Shown here: piece after piece, positions 33,124 through 42,350 of the stretch
How positions within the stretch are numbered: the first letter of the stretch is position 1
How the letters are laid out: every line of letters starts with the position of its first letter
Origin: Achromobacter marplatensis
GTDB taxonomy: Bacteria > Pseudomonadota > Gammaproteobacteria > Burkholderiales > Burkholderiaceae_B
NCBI RefSeq assembly: GCF_002209535.1
Contig: NZ_NJIG01000021.1
Location: forward strand, 1 to 64,000
Direction: 5' to 3'
Length of the DNA: 64,000 nt
Translations under genes and position numbers: made by a program
Notes under the pieces: model-generated
Database searches by the model: none
Told to the model about the DNA's origin: nothing
Seen by the model: only the letters and a program-made list of their open reading frames with translations

Positions 33124-33866
33124 GCGGACCTCTTCAGACGATAGGCGGCGCAGCCGATGACTGCGCCAATCAGGATGGCCAGGCTGGTATGCCCCATGGC
33201 GGCCACCACGCCGGCGCCCGCCACCGCGGCGATGACGGGCAGGCCCATGCCGCGCTTGGCGCTTTGGCACACCAGCGCCATGAACAGCGCCGGCAACGCG
33301 AACCGCATCACCTGGGACAGCATCGGGTAATGGCGTTCCAGCCCGTCGCCCGCATAGACGCCGACGGCCGTCCCGGCGATCCAGGTCAGCCAGGCGCCCA
33401 GCCCCAGCGCGATCATCCAGCCCTGGCGATTCCCGGCAGGCACGCTTTGCAGGCGGTTGAACGCGGTGGCGAAGACTTCATCGGTCAAGAGGAAGGCGAC
33501 CTTCAGGCGGTCGCGCAGCGCCGCCGGCAGGAAGCGGGACAGCAAGGGGCCGTACAGCAGATGGCGCGCGTTCAATAATGAACACAGCGCCACCACCCAC
33601 AACCAGGGCGTGCCGGCCTTGATCGACGCCAGCAGCAGGAACTGGCTGGCGCCGGCGTAGACAAACACGGAGATCAGGATCACTTGCAGCGGGGTCAAGC
33701 CTGCCGCGACGCCGGCGATGCCGAACGTCACCGCCACCGGAAAGTAGCCGATCATGACCGGCAGGCAGGATTTGAGCCCATCGATGCGCGCGCTGCCCGC
33801 CAGGGCATGCGCGGGGGAGGAAGACGTCTCCAAGGTGCTTTTCGCTTGTTTGTTGTGGCAAGGCAA
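33120..33866 (-). CDS. azlC: AzlC-family large subunit of a branched-chain amino acid exporter
   Basis: A membrane protein of up to 248 residues. Conserved AzlC blocks are GYFPVAVTFGIAGVAAGLTPLQ, VYAGASQFLLLA and LNARHLLYGPLLS, then LLTDEVFA. The start is uncertain: the first in-frame candidate is a TTG at 33866, another TTG is at 33833, and the first ATG would cut into the first membrane segment. A non-ATG start therefore seems required. Confidence 0.87.
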   Translation of the reverse strand: MPCHNKQAKSTLETSSSPAHALAGSARIDGLKSCLPVMIGYFPVAVTFGIAGVAAGLTPLQVILISVFVYAGASQFLLLASIKAGTPWLWVVALCSLLNARHLLYGPLLSRFLPAALRDRLKVAFLLTDEVFATAFNRLQSVPAGNRQGWMIALGLGAWLTWIAGTAVGVYAGDGLERHYPMLSQVMRFALPALFMALVCQSAKRGMGLPVIAAVAGAGVVAAMGHTSLAILIGAVIGCAAYRLKRSA

Positions 33867-33909
33867 GCGTGTAGTTTACCCACCCTGTATCCCCCGGGAC
33901 GGGGCCCTG

Positions 33910-34227
33910 TCAGGGTTCCGGCGCGCCCAGCGCCCGCAAGTGCGCTTTCAGGCGCCGCACCTCCTGGCTCAGGTCCAGGATCAGCGCCACGGCATCCAGG
34001 CTGGCGCCGAAATCGTGCTCCAGCCGGCGCGCATGCAGCGCGCGCTGCAGGTCCACGCTGTAGAAGCACCAGTGCTCGGGCTGCGGGCCGCTGGCGTTGA
34101 CGATGCCCACTTCGACCAACTGGGCGACCCATTCCACTTCCGCGCCGCAGGCGCGGGCCAGGTCGTCCGCGCTGAGCGGCTGCGATTTGCCCACGACGGT
34201 GGCGCTGGTGATGACAAGCTTCTTCAT
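33910..34227 (-). CDS. cbpM: CbpA modulator CbpM
   Basis: A 105-residue protein with a MerR-like helical fold (DDLARACGAEVEWVAQLVEVGIV, HARRLEHDFGASLDAVALILDLSQEVRRL). CbpM binds the J domain of CbpA and blocks both co-chaperone and DNA-binding activity. It starts two bases after the cbpA stop, as in the E. coli cbpAM operon. Confidence 0.92.
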   Translation of the reverse strand: MKKLVITSATVVGKSQPLSADDLARACGAEVEWVAQLVEVGIVNASGPQPEHWCFYSVDLQRALHARRLEHDFGASLDAVALILDLSQEVRRLKAHLRALGAPEP

Positions 34228-34229
34228 GG

Positions 34230-35171
34230 TCAGACCCCCAAGTGGCGCCGCGGGTTGAAAGGCACGTCCTGCTGCAGCTTGCGGTAGGCCGCGCGCGCAG
34301 CCTCGCTATCGGCCGGCGGCAGCACAAGGTCCAGCACCAGGTACAGGTCCCCCGGCGGATCACCGGGTATGCCGCGGCCGCGCAACCGCAGCTTGCGTCC
34401 GTTGCCGGAACCGGCCGGGATCGACACCTCGACCGTGCCGCCCGGCGTGGGCGTATCCACCTGCGCGCCCAGCGCGGCTTCCCACGGGGCGACGGGCAGC
34501 GTCATATAAAGGTCGCGGCCTTCGGCCCGGTAGCGCGGGTGCGGCTTGAAGCGCACCTCCAGGTACAGGTCGCCGTTTTCGCCGCCCCCGTAGCCGGGCA
34601 TGCCCTGCCCGGCCAGACGGATGTACTGGCCTTCGCGCACGCCGGCAGGAATGCGCACGCTGAGCGTGCGGGTTTTCATGTGGGGATGGCCCTGGTCGTC
34701 CATCTCCATCGATCTCAGGCTGATGTCGCGCGTGGCGCCCTTGAGCGCATCTTCCAGGTCCACTTCGATGGCGGCGTGGTGATCGTCGCCACGCGCGCGG
34801 AAGTCCTGCTGGCGCGCCCCGCCCCGCTGGCCGCGACCGCCGAACAGCGACGAAAAGAACTCGCTGAACTGGGCCTCGTCGCCAGGCGCCGCGCCCCGGT
34901 GGAATTCGAAGCCTTCGTCCCAGCCGGGCGGCGGCTGGAAGCCGCCATCGGACGACACGCCGGCCGCCAGATTGTCGTAGGCCTGGCGCTTTTCCTGGTC
35001 GCGCAAGACGTCATAGGCTTCGTTGACGTCGCGCATGCGGGCCTCGGCGTCGCTTTCCTTGCTGACGTCGGGATGATATTTGCGAGCGAGCTTTCGGTAA
35101 GCGCGCCGGATCTCGTCTTCGGTGGCGCCGCGTTCCACCCCGAGAGTGCTGTAGTAGTCCTTGAACTCCAT
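34230..35171 (-). CDS. cbpA: Curved-DNA-binding J-domain co-chaperone CbpA
   Basis: A 313-residue DnaJ homologue: a J domain at residues 4-70 with HPD at 33-35, a Gly/Phe-rich linker (FSSLFGGRGQRGG), and two C-terminal beta domains, with no zinc-finger region. It stimulates DnaK and in E. coli also binds curved DNA. The ATG at 35171 is preceded by AAGGTGAG; a GTG four codons earlier is less likely. Confidence 0.94.
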   Translation of the reverse strand: MEFKDYYSTLGVERGATEDEIRRAYRKLARKYHPDVSKESDAEARMRDVNEAYDVLRDQEKRQAYDNLAAGVSSDGGFQPPPGWDEGFEFHRGAAPGDEAQFSEFFSSLFGGRGQRGGARQQDFRARGDDHHAAIEVDLEDALKGATRDISLRSMEMDDQGHPHMKTRTLSVRIPAGVREGQYIRLAGQGMPGYGGGENGDLYLEVRFKPHPRYRAEGRDLYMTLPVAPWEAALGAQVDTPTPGGTVEVSIPAGSGNGRKLRLRGRGIPGDPPGDLYLVLDLVLPPADSEAARAAYRKLQQDVPFNPRRHLGV

Positions 35172-35371
35172 ATTCCAGCTCACCTTAAAGGTTTCGGCCG
35201 CGTCGGGCAGTGCCGCATCCGGCCTTGAATATCAACAAGATAGGGGTTACGGACCGATTTTTCAATGCGCAAAATCAGGCGGCGGCAAGCGTGCATAATG
35301 TTCGGTTGCCCCGTCATCCGAGGGCATGGCCGGCGACTCGCGCTGGCCAGGATCAGCCACAGGAACCGATC

Positions 35372-35857
35372 GTGCTGGAAATCATCGACGTCGACTTCTC
35401 CAATCCGGAACATGGCCGCCAGGTGCTGGCCATGCTGAACGAATACGCCAGCGGCCCCATGGGCGGCAATTCGCCCCTGCCCGACTACGCGCAGCAGAAC
35501 CTGATCGCGGAATTGGCGCGCCGCCCGACGGCCCACGCGCTTTTGGCCCGCGTCGACGGGCAGCCCGCGGGGGTGGCGATCTATCTGGAAGGCTTTTCCA
35601 CCTTTGCCTGCCGGCCGCTGATCAACCTGCACGATCTGGGCGTGTCGCCCCGCTTCCAGGGGCTGGGCGTGGGCAAGCAGCTGCTGGGCGCGCTGGAAGA
35701 CCGGGCGCGCCAGATGGGCTGCTGCAAGATCACGCTGGAAGTACTGGAAGGCAACGCCGTGGCCCAGGGGCTGTACCGCAAACTGGGCTTTGAAGGCTAC
35801 GCGCTGGACGACACCACCGGCCGCGCGATGTTCTGGCAAAAGAAGCTGGTAGCCTGA
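35372..35857 (+). CDS. GNAT-family N-acetyltransferase
   Basis: A 161-residue acetyltransferase fold. The acetyl-CoA loop is LGVSPRFQGLGVGKQLLGAL and the late beta-bulge region is NAVAQGLYRKLGFEGY. Substrate unknown. The start is taken as GTG at 35372 because an AGGAA site lies seven bases upstream and the domain begins there (VLEIIDVDF); the upstream ATG would add 54 non-conserved residues. Divergent from cbpA. Confidence 0.88.
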   Translation: MLEIIDVDFSNPEHGRQVLAMLNEYASGPMGGNSPLPDYAQQNLIAELARRPTAHALLARVDGQPAGVAIYLEGFSTFACRPLINLHDLGVSPRFQGLGVGKQLLGALEDRARQMGCCKITLEVLEGNAVAQGLYRKLGFEGYALDDTTGRAMFWQKKLVA

Positions 35858-35929
35858 GTGGCGTAGTATCTGATGTTTACCGGACGGCATCCCCCCACCC
35901 GCCGTCCGGACCACACCGCAGGATTCACG

Positions 35930-36259
35930 ATGAAGATGAGCAACATCCCCTTCGGCACCACGGACTGGTCCGAGGTGGAACGCACCGAACACGCCGGCGA
36001 CACCGGCATGGCCTACTGGCGCACCCGCCAATTCGGCGATCTGCGGGTCCGCATGGTGGAATACACCGCCGGCTACCTGGCTGACCACTGGTGCAGCAAG
36101 GGCCACATCCTGTTCTGTCTCGAGGGCGAACTGCATACCGAGCTGGAAGACGGCCGGCAGTTCGTCCTGACCCCCGGCATGAGCTATCAGGTGGCTGACC
36201 AGGCCGAGCCCCACCGCTCGTCCACCGCCACGGGCGCCAAGCTCTTCATCGTGGACTGA
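35930..36259 (+). CDS. Small cupin-fold protein with a DHWC motif
   Basis: A 109-residue single-domain cupin. The conserved segment YLADHWCSKGHILFCLEGELHTEL carries the Asp-His-Trp-Cys motif naming this family, and His residues there could bind a metal. Function unknown. The ATG at 35930 follows CAGGA. It lies 72 bases after the GNAT gene and may be co-transcribed. Confidence 0.82.
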   Translation: MKMSNIPFGTTDWSEVERTEHAGDTGMAYWRTRQFGDLRVRMVEYTAGYLADHWCSKGHILFCLEGELHTELEDGRQFVLTPGMSYQVADQAEPHRSSTATGAKLFIVD

Positions 36260-36375
36260 CGCATCGGCGCGACACGCGAAATTGCAATTGCGTTACGCTT
36301 TGCAATTCATGCGGCGCGCCGCCACCCGTCGGATCCGCACCACTCACCACGACCCCGCCAGACCGGAGACAAGAT

Positions 36376-37011
36376 TTGGGCGCCCCGATTACGCTTTACG
36401 TCGACTCCCTGTTTCTCAGCCCTTATGCCATGTCGGCCTATGTGGCGCTGACCGAAAAGAAATTGCCCTTCGAGGTGCGCCCGATCGATCTGGAAGCGGG
36501 CGAACAGCGGATGCAGCCGTACCAGTGCCGTGCGCTGACGGCGCGCGTGCCCGCGCTGACGCACGAGGGGTTCAACCTGACCGAATCCAGCGTCATCGCC
36601 GAATACCTGGAAGACGTGTTTCCTGCGCCCGAGCATGCCGCGCTGTATCCCCAGGCCATCCGCGAGCGCGCCCGCGCCCGCCAATTGCAGGCCTGGCTGC
36701 GCAGCGACCTGGGTGCGCTGCGCCAGGAGCGCCCCACCGAGACGGTGTTCTACGGCGCCGCCGGCCAACCGCTGTCCGACGCGGCGCACGCCGCCTCGGC
36801 CAAGCTGATCCAGGTGGCCAGCTACCTGATCGGGGTGGACCAGGCGTCCTTGTTCGACGAATGGTGCATCGCCGACATCGACCTGGCGGTCATGCTCAAG
36901 CGCCTGGCGCTGGATGACCTGCCCGACCCGCTGCGCGCCTACGCCGATGTCCAATGGCAGCGGCCATCCGTCCAGAAATGGCTGGAGCACAACGCCGCAG
37001 CACGCGCCTGA
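36376..37011 (+). CDS. yfcF: Glutathione S-transferase, YfcF-like
   Basis: A 211-residue GST: ITLYVDSLFLSPYAMSAYVALTEKKLPFEV, then a Val-Pro turn in TARVPALTHEG and ESSVIAEYLEDVFP, and a helical C-domain. It resembles E. coli YfcF, a GST linked to peroxide protection. The start is a TTG at 36376 with GGAG eight bases before it; the first ATG downstream would delete the first strand of the fold, so TTG is favoured. Confidence 0.85.
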   Translation: MGAPITLYVDSLFLSPYAMSAYVALTEKKLPFEVRPIDLEAGEQRMQPYQCRALTARVPALTHEGFNLTESSVIAEYLEDVFPAPEHAALYPQAIRERARARQLQAWLRSDLGALRQERPTETVFYGAAGQPLSDAAHAASAKLIQVASYLIGVDQASLFDEWCIADIDLAVMLKRLALDDLPDPLRAYADVQWQRPSVQKWLEHNAAARA

Positions 37012-37027
37012 CGCGTCCGGAGCCGCG

Positions 37028-37429
37028 ATGCAATTGCTGGATCACGTCTCCATCGCGGTTTCCCATCTGGGCCACGCCCGGCCGTTCTATGACGCCGTCA
37101 TGCAGGCGCTGGGCGCGGCCAAGGTCTATGACGAGGCAGACGCCATCGGCTATGGCGAACGCTGCGGCCCCGGCGACAGCCGACACACGTATGTCTCCAT
37201 CCTGGCAACGCCCGGCTTGGCGCCGGACGCCGGCGCCAGGCGCCATTGGTGTTTCAAGGCGCCGGACCGCGCCGCGGTCGATGCCTTTCACGCGGCGGGC
37301 CTGGCCCACGGCGGCCGCGACGGGGGCGCCCCCGGGCTGCGCGCGCACTACCACCCACAGTATTACGCCGCCTTCCTGCTGGATCCCGACGGCAACTGCG
37401 TGGAAGCTGTCTGCCACGGCGCGAATTGA
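37028..37429 (+). CDS. VOC-family (glyoxalase/dioxygenase-fold) protein
   Basis: A 133-residue vicinal-oxygen-chelate protein. The metal-site pattern is visible: first His in LDHVSIAVSHL, a late Tyr/His region (RAHYHPQYYAAFLLDPDGNCVEAV) with the terminal Glu. Substrate unknown; such proteins include lyases and antibiotic-binding proteins. It starts 16 bases after the YfcF-like gene, so the two are probably one unit. Confidence 0.88.
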   Translation: MQLLDHVSIAVSHLGHARPFYDAVMQALGAAKVYDEADAIGYGERCGPGDSRHTYVSILATPGLAPDAGARRHWCFKAPDRAAVDAFHAAGLAHGGRDGGAPGLRAHYHPQYYAAFLLDPDGNCVEAVCHGAN

Positions 37430-37634
37430 CGCCTGCCGCGACGCAACGTTCTTGCAAGATTGGCAACAAAGCTGAAAGAAGGGACAGTTAGCGCCCTAAT
37501 TTGAGCGGCATCAAACCCTTCCATGTTGCGACGCAGCATTCGATGCGGTGTAATGGGGAGGTCAACTCGGCCGGTTCCACTCGGGATCGGCCCGGCGGCC
37601 TTCCGCCGTCGGGAGCAACTTACAGGAGATCGCC

Positions 37635-40193
37635 ATGGCCGGATCCGGCAACGATCGCGTCCCCACCCCGTCCTTTTTCAACCCCTGGACGGCCGCCTAC
37701 GAATATGCCGTGGATGCCTGGCAGCGCGGCGTGCTCTACGCAGACGTGCTGCGCCAGCGCGGCAACCAGTACCACGAACACATGGCCAAGCGCGCGCCCA
37801 ACGTGCTCAGCATGGAGTTCGAGCTGGTCCTGGATGGCCGCGAATTGCCGCGCCCCGTGAACTACGGGCTGTTGCGCATCAAGCCGCCGGCAGACGTGGA
37901 AACCGATCCGATCAAGCGCCCCTTCCTGGTGGTCGACCCGCGCGCGGGCCATGGCCCGGGTATCGGCGGCTTCAAGCCCGAAAGCGAGATCGGCGTAGCG
38001 GTGCGCGCCGGCCATCCCTGCTACTTCGCGACCTTCCTGCCCCAGCCCATGCCTGAGCAGACCGTCGAAGACGTGATGATGGCCGAAGCGCGCTTCCTGG
38101 AAGAAATCATCGCGCGGCACCCCGACGCGGAGGGCAAGCCGGTCGTGGTGGCCAACTGCCAGGCAGGCTGGCAGATCATGATGACCGCCGCCATTCGCCC
38201 TGAACTGTTCGGTCCCATCATCGTGGCAGGCGCCCCGCTGTCCTATTGGGCAGGCTGGCGCGGCATGAATCCGATGCGCTATGCGGGTGGCCTGCTGGGC
38301 GGCAGCTGGCTCACGGCGATGACCAGCGACCTGGGCAACGGCAAATTCGACGGCGCCTGGCTGGTGCAGAACTTCGAAAACCTGAATCCAGCCAACACCT
38401 TGTGGTCCAAGCAGTACAACCTGTATTCCAAGGTGGACACTGAAGCCGACCGCTACCTGAGCTTCGAGAAATGGTGGGGCGGTCACGTCTTCCTGAATGG
38501 CCCGGAAATCCAGTACATCGTGGACAACCTGTTCGTGGGCAACCGGCTGGCTACGGCCGGCCTCGTGACCTCCGACGGCATCCGCATCGACCTGCGCAAC
38601 ATCCGGTCGCCGATCGTGGTGTTCTGCTCGAAGGGCGACAACATCACGCCGCCGCCGCAGGCACTCGGCTGGATCCCCGACCTCTACCAGAACGAAGCCG
38701 AAGTGCTGGCGCACGGCCAGACCATCGTCTACGCCGTGCACGAAAGCATCGGCCACCTGGGCATCTTCGTGTCGGGCAGCGTGGCCCGCAAAGAGCACCA
38801 GGAATTCACGTCGAACATCGACATGATCGACGTGCTGCCCCCCGGCATCTACCAAGCCGAGATCGCTGACAAGACGCCCGATACCCCCAATGCGGATCTG
38901 GCTTTCGGCAACTACGTGCTGTCGTTCGAACAACGCAAGCTGGACGACGTGCGCGCCATCGTCGACCGCAAGGAAGAGGACGACCGCCGCTTCGCCGCCG
39001 TGGCCCGCATCTCGGACATCAACCTGGGCATGTACCGCAGCTTCATGCAGCCGTGGCTGCGCGCGCTGGTCACGCCGCAATCCGCGGAATGGAGCCAGCG
39101 CCTGCATCCGCTGCGCCTGCCCTATGAACTGATTTCGGACCGAAACCCGGTCATCGCCCCCATCGCCAAGATCGCCGAGCAGGTGCGCGAACAGCGCCAG
39201 CCGATCTCGCCTTCCAATCCTTTCCTGATGGCGCAGGAGATGTTCTCGAACTGGGTCGAAACCAGCCTGAACATCTGGCAGGAACTGCGCGACTCGGCCG
39301 ACGAACGCACCTTCATGGGCGTCTACGGTTCGCCGCTGGTGCAGGACCTGGCCGGCCTGGGCGCGCAGTCCGGCCCCCCGCGCAAGCATCCGGGCGTATC
39401 GCCCGAACACCGCCGCTTCATGGAAGACCGTGCCGCCGAACTGCGTTCGATGGTGCAGGAAGGCGGCTTGCGCGTGGCAGCCATCCGCATGCTGCTGTAC
39501 GTGTCCGGCGCCGAGGGCGGCCTGGACGAGCGCAGCTTTGCGCTCATTCGCAAGATGCGCGCCGAATCCGACAACGCGTTGAGCTTGCAGGAGTTCAAGG
39601 ATCTGACCCGCGAGCAGGCTCTGATCCTGACGCTGGATTCGGACGCCGCCCTGCTGGCCATGCCGCATCTGCTGGAAGGCTCACCGGCCCCGGCGATCCG
39701 CGACGCGCTGGAAACGATGAAGCGCGTGCTGGAAGCGGCCGAACCGCTCAGCCCGGCCGCCCGCGAAAGCCTGGACGAGATGGAACGCATCTTCGTGGCG
39801 GCAGAGCGCCGCGCGCAGAAGCGCAATCCGGCGTCGGCACCGGCCAAACTGCCGGCGCCGTCCGTCGCCCCCGCGCCTTCCGTGCCGGCCTTGAAACTGG
39901 TCAAGGCCGCCGCTGAAGTGCCCGCCAAGAAGGCCCAACCGCACCCCGCCGCGGCCAAGTCGGCGGCAGCGGAGGTTGCCGAAGACGCCGCGCCCAAGGC
40001 TGCCACCAAGGCCCCGGCAAAACGGACGGCCAAATCGGCAAGCAAGCCGGCGACGACGGCCGCGGCTAAAACCGCAACTAAGACCGCCACTAAGACTGCC
40101 ACTAAGACCGCGGCCAAGACCGCCACGGCATCCCCTGCGAAACGCGCCACCAAGACCGCAGCCCGTCAATCCGCCAAGGCCAAGACCGCATGA
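37635..40193 (+). CDS. DUF3141 alpha/beta-hydrolase (PhaC-like) with a histone-like basic tail
   Basis: An 852-residue protein. Residues about 1-740 are a DUF3141 domain, related to polyhydroxyalkanoate synthases. A plausible Cys-Asp-His triad is C175 (VANCQAGW, like the synthase Cys box), D335 (SKGDNITPP) and H374 (ESIGHLGIF). Residues about 745-852 are Ala/Lys/Pro-rich with KTAT repeats, like histone H1 or AlgP/PhaP tails, and may bind DNA or polymer granules. It leads an operon with phosphotransacetylase, acetate kinase and enoyl reductase, each coupled. TTGCGACGCA at 37526 resembles PhaR-type sites. The reaction is unknown. Confidence 0.85.
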   Translation: MAGSGNDRVPTPSFFNPWTAAYEYAVDAWQRGVLYADVLRQRGNQYHEHMAKRAPNVLSMEFELVLDGRELPRPVNYGLLRIKPPADVETDPIKRPFLVVDPRAGHGPGIGGFKPESEIGVAVRAGHPCYFATFLPQPMPEQTVEDVMMAEARFLEEIIARHPDAEGKPVVVANCQAGWQIMMTAAIRPELFGPIIVAGAPLSYWAGWRGMNPMRYAGGLLGGSWLTAMTSDLGNGKFDGAWLVQNFENLNPANTLWSKQYNLYSKVDTEADRYLSFEKWWGGHVFLNGPEIQYIVDNLFVGNRLATAGLVTSDGIRIDLRNIRSPIVVFCSKGDNITPPPQALGWIPDLYQNEAEVLAHGQTIVYAVHESIGHLGIFVSGSVARKEHQEFTSNIDMIDVLPPGIYQAEIADKTPDTPNADLAFGNYVLSFEQRKLDDVRAIVDRKEEDDRRFAAVARISDINLGMYRSFMQPWLRALVTPQSAEWSQRLHPLRLPYELISDRNPVIAPIAKIAEQVREQRQPISPSNPFLMAQEMFSNWVETSLNIWQELRDSADERTFMGVYGSPLVQDLAGLGAQSGPPRKHPGVSPEHRRFMEDRAAELRSMVQEGGLRVAAIRMLLYVSGAEGGLDERSFALIRKMRAESDNALSLQEFKDLTREQALILTLDSDAALLAMPHLLEGSPAPAIRDALETMKRVLEAAEPLSPAARESLDEMERIFVAAERRAQKRNPASAPAKLPAPSVAPAPSVPALKLVKAAAEVPAKKAQPHPAAAKSAAAEVAEDAAPKAATKAPAKRTAKSASKPATTAAAKTATKTATKTATKTAAKTATASPAKRATKTAARQSAKAKTA
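40068..40127 (+). repeat. Five 12-bp tandem repeats in the DUF3141 tail
   Basis: Consensus AAGACCGCCACT in five consecutive copies, encoding Lys-Thr-Ala-Thr units (from residue 812). A coding repeat likely to vary in number between strains by slippage; not a CRISPR. Confidence 0.8.
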
Positions 40194-41134
40194 CCCTGCC
40201 TACCTCGACGCATTACGACAAGCTCATCGCTCGCGCGCAGACGCTGGAACCGGCCTTCTGCGCCATCGCCCACCCGTGCGACGAGCCCTCGCTGTCGGCC
40301 GCGCTGGAAGCACGCGACCTGGGGCTGCTGCATCCCATCCTGGTGGGCCCGGAAAAGAAGATCCGCGACACGGCCGCCCAGTTCAAACTGAACCTGGGCG
40401 ATGCCCGCATCGTGGACGTGCCGCATAGCCATGCGGCCGCCGAGACCGCCGTGGCGCTGGTACGCAACGGCGAGGCCACCCTGCTGATGAAGGGCAGCCT
40501 GCACACCGATGAACTGATGCACGAAGTGGTCGCGCGCACGACTGGCCTGCGCAGCGGCCGCCGCATCAGCCACGTGTTCATCATGGAAGTGCCCACCTAC
40601 GCGGAGCCGCTCTTCATCACTGATGCCGCCATCAACATCTTCCCCGACCTGGAAACCAAGGCAGACATCATCCGCAACGTGATCGACCTGCATCACGGCC
40701 TGGGCCTGGGCGAACCGCGCGTGGCGATCCTGTCGGCCGTCGAGCAGGTCACGCCCAACATCCCCAGCACCATCGAAGCCGCCGCGCTGTGCAAGATGGC
40801 GGACCGCGGCCAGATCGCCGGCGGCCTGCTGGATGGCCCGCTGGCGCTGGACAACGCGATCAGTCCGGACGCCGCCCGCATCAAGGGCATCCGGTCCCCG
40901 GTGGCAGGCGTGGCCCAGGTGCTGGTGGTGCCCGACCTGGAGGCCGGCAACATGCTGGCCAAGAACCTGACGTTCCTGGCCAACGCGGAAGCGGCCGGCA
41001 TCGTGCTGGGCGCGCGCGTGCCCATCATCCTGACCAGCCGCGCCGACAGCCCGCGCTCGCGCCTGGCTTCCTGCGCGGTGGCGGCGATCTACGCCCACCA
41101 CCTGAGCCAGCAAGCCGCCCGCCCGCTGGCGTGA
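40190..41134 (+). CDS. pta: Phosphate acetyl/butyryltransferase
   Basis: A 314-residue PTA/PTB-family enzyme that swaps CoA for phosphate on a short acyl group. Family segments are LMKGSLHTDELMHEV, RRISHVFIMEVPTYAEPLFITDAAINIFPDL and GGLLDGPLALDNAIS. Related proteins carry an N-terminal MaoC hydratase domain; this one does not. Its ATG overlaps the stop of the DUF3141 gene. With acetate kinase it can make ATP from acyl-CoA. Whether acetyl or longer acyl is preferred cannot be told. Confidence 0.9.
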   Translation: MTLPTSTHYDKLIARAQTLEPAFCAIAHPCDEPSLSAALEARDLGLLHPILVGPEKKIRDTAAQFKLNLGDARIVDVPHSHAAAETAVALVRNGEATLLMKGSLHTDELMHEVVARTTGLRSGRRISHVFIMEVPTYAEPLFITDAAINIFPDLETKADIIRNVIDLHHGLGLGEPRVAILSAVEQVTPNIPSTIEAAALCKMADRGQIAGGLLDGPLALDNAISPDAARIKGIRSPVAGVAQVLVVPDLEAGNMLAKNLTFLANAEAAGIVLGARVPIILTSRADSPRSRLASCAVAAIYAHHLSQQAARPLA

Positions 41135-41165
41135 CGCCTGCCCACCGCTACCGGATTCCAGAGCC

Positions 41166-42350
41166 ATGAGCGACACCATCCTCGTCATCAACGCCGGCAG
41201 TTCCAGCATCAAGTTCTACCTGTATGACATCGACGACACGCACGAGCTGGCGCCGCGCCTGGGCGGCCAGCTGGAAGGCATCGGCACCTCGCATCCGAAA
41301 TTGCGGGTGCGCGACGCCGCCGGCAAAACCCTGGTGGAACGCGACATCGCGCCCAGCCACGCGCCCGACGTGCCCAATGGGCAGGAAGTCGTCGGCACCT
41401 GGCTGAGCGGCCACCTGGGCGGCGCGCCGCTGGCGGTGGGGCACCGCGTCGTGCATGGCGGCCCCGACCTGTCCGAGCCCGTTTTGATCGACGACGCCAT
41501 CCTCGCCAAGCTGGACACCTTCACGCCGCTTGCGCCGCTGCACCAGCCCAACAACCTGGCGCCCATCCGCGTGATCCGTGAGAGGCGGCCCTGGATTCCG
41601 CAGGTGGCCTGCTTCGACACGGCGTTCCACCGCAGCCACTCCGACGTGGCTGACCGCTACGCGCTGCCCGAATCGCTGTACCAGGAAGGCGTGCGCCGCT
41701 ACGGTTTTCACGGCCTGTCCTACGAATACATTGCGCAGCGCCTGCGCCAGGCCCTGCCCGAACTCGCGATGGGCAAGATCATCGCGGCGCACCTGGGCTC
41801 GGGTGTGTCCGCCTGCGCCATGCATGAAGGCAAGAGCGTCGACAGCACGATGGGCTTCACCGCGCTGGAAGGCCTGCCCATGGGCACACGGCCCGGCCGG
41901 CTCGACCCGGGCGTGGTGCTGTGGATGATGGAACGCGGCATGGACCACGACCAGATCGAGCACCTGCTCTATCACGACTGCGGCATGAAAGGCCTGTCCG
42001 GCATCAGCAACGACATGCGCGAGCTGCTGGCTAGCGACGCGCCATCGGCCCAACTGGCGTTGAAGTATTTCGCCTGGCGCGTGGCGGAAGGCATGATCGG
42101 CCTGGGCTGCGCGATGAACGGCATCGACGGCATCGTTTTCACCGCCGGCGTCGGCGAAAATTCTGCCGACATCCGCCAGGCGGTCGCGGACCACTGGGGC
42201 TGGCTGGGCATCAAGCTGGACCCCGAACGCAACGCTCATCACGGGCCGCGCATCTCCAGCGACGACAGCCGCATCGGCGTATACGTGATCCGCACGAACG
42301 AAGAACTGATCATCGCCCAGCACACGCTGGCGCTGGTGCGTCAACGATGA
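41166..42350 (+). CDS. ackA: Acetate kinase
   Basis: A 394-residue ASKHA-fold kinase: ILVINAGSSSIKFYLYD at the start, HRVVHGGPDL, RRYGFHGLSYEYI, the nucleotide loop AAHLGSGVSACAMHEGKSVDSTMGFTALEG and FTAGVGENS. It interconverts acetyl phosphate plus ADP with acetate plus ATP. It is placed between pta and fabI and overlaps fabI by ATGA. Confidence 0.95.
   Translation: MSDTILVINAGSSSIKFYLYDIDDTHELAPRLGGQLEGIGTSHPKLRVRDAAGKTLVERDIAPSHAPDVPNGQEVVGTWLSGHLGGAPLAVGHRVVHGGPDLSEPVLIDDAILAKLDTFTPLAPLHQPNNLAPIRVIRERRPWIPQVACFDTAFHRSHSDVADRYALPESLYQEGVRRYGFHGLSYEYIAQRLRQALPELAMGKIIAAHLGSGVSACAMHEGKSVDSTMGFTALEGLPMGTRPGRLDPGVVLWMMERGMDHDQIEHLLYHDCGMKGLSGISNDMRELLASDAPSAQLALKYFAWRVAEGMIGLGCAMNGIDGIVFTAGVGENSADIRQAVADHWGWLGIKLDPERNAHHGPRISSDDSRIGVYVIRTNEELIIAQHTLALVRQR

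Noticed and set aside
37620-39668. 682-codon open frame opposite the DUF3141 gene
   Set aside because: Antisense shadow; the sense frame has a good ribosome site and conserved family sequence.
40068-40127. Short regular repeats as a CRISPR array
   Set aside because: They are contiguous 12-bp coding repeats without spacers.
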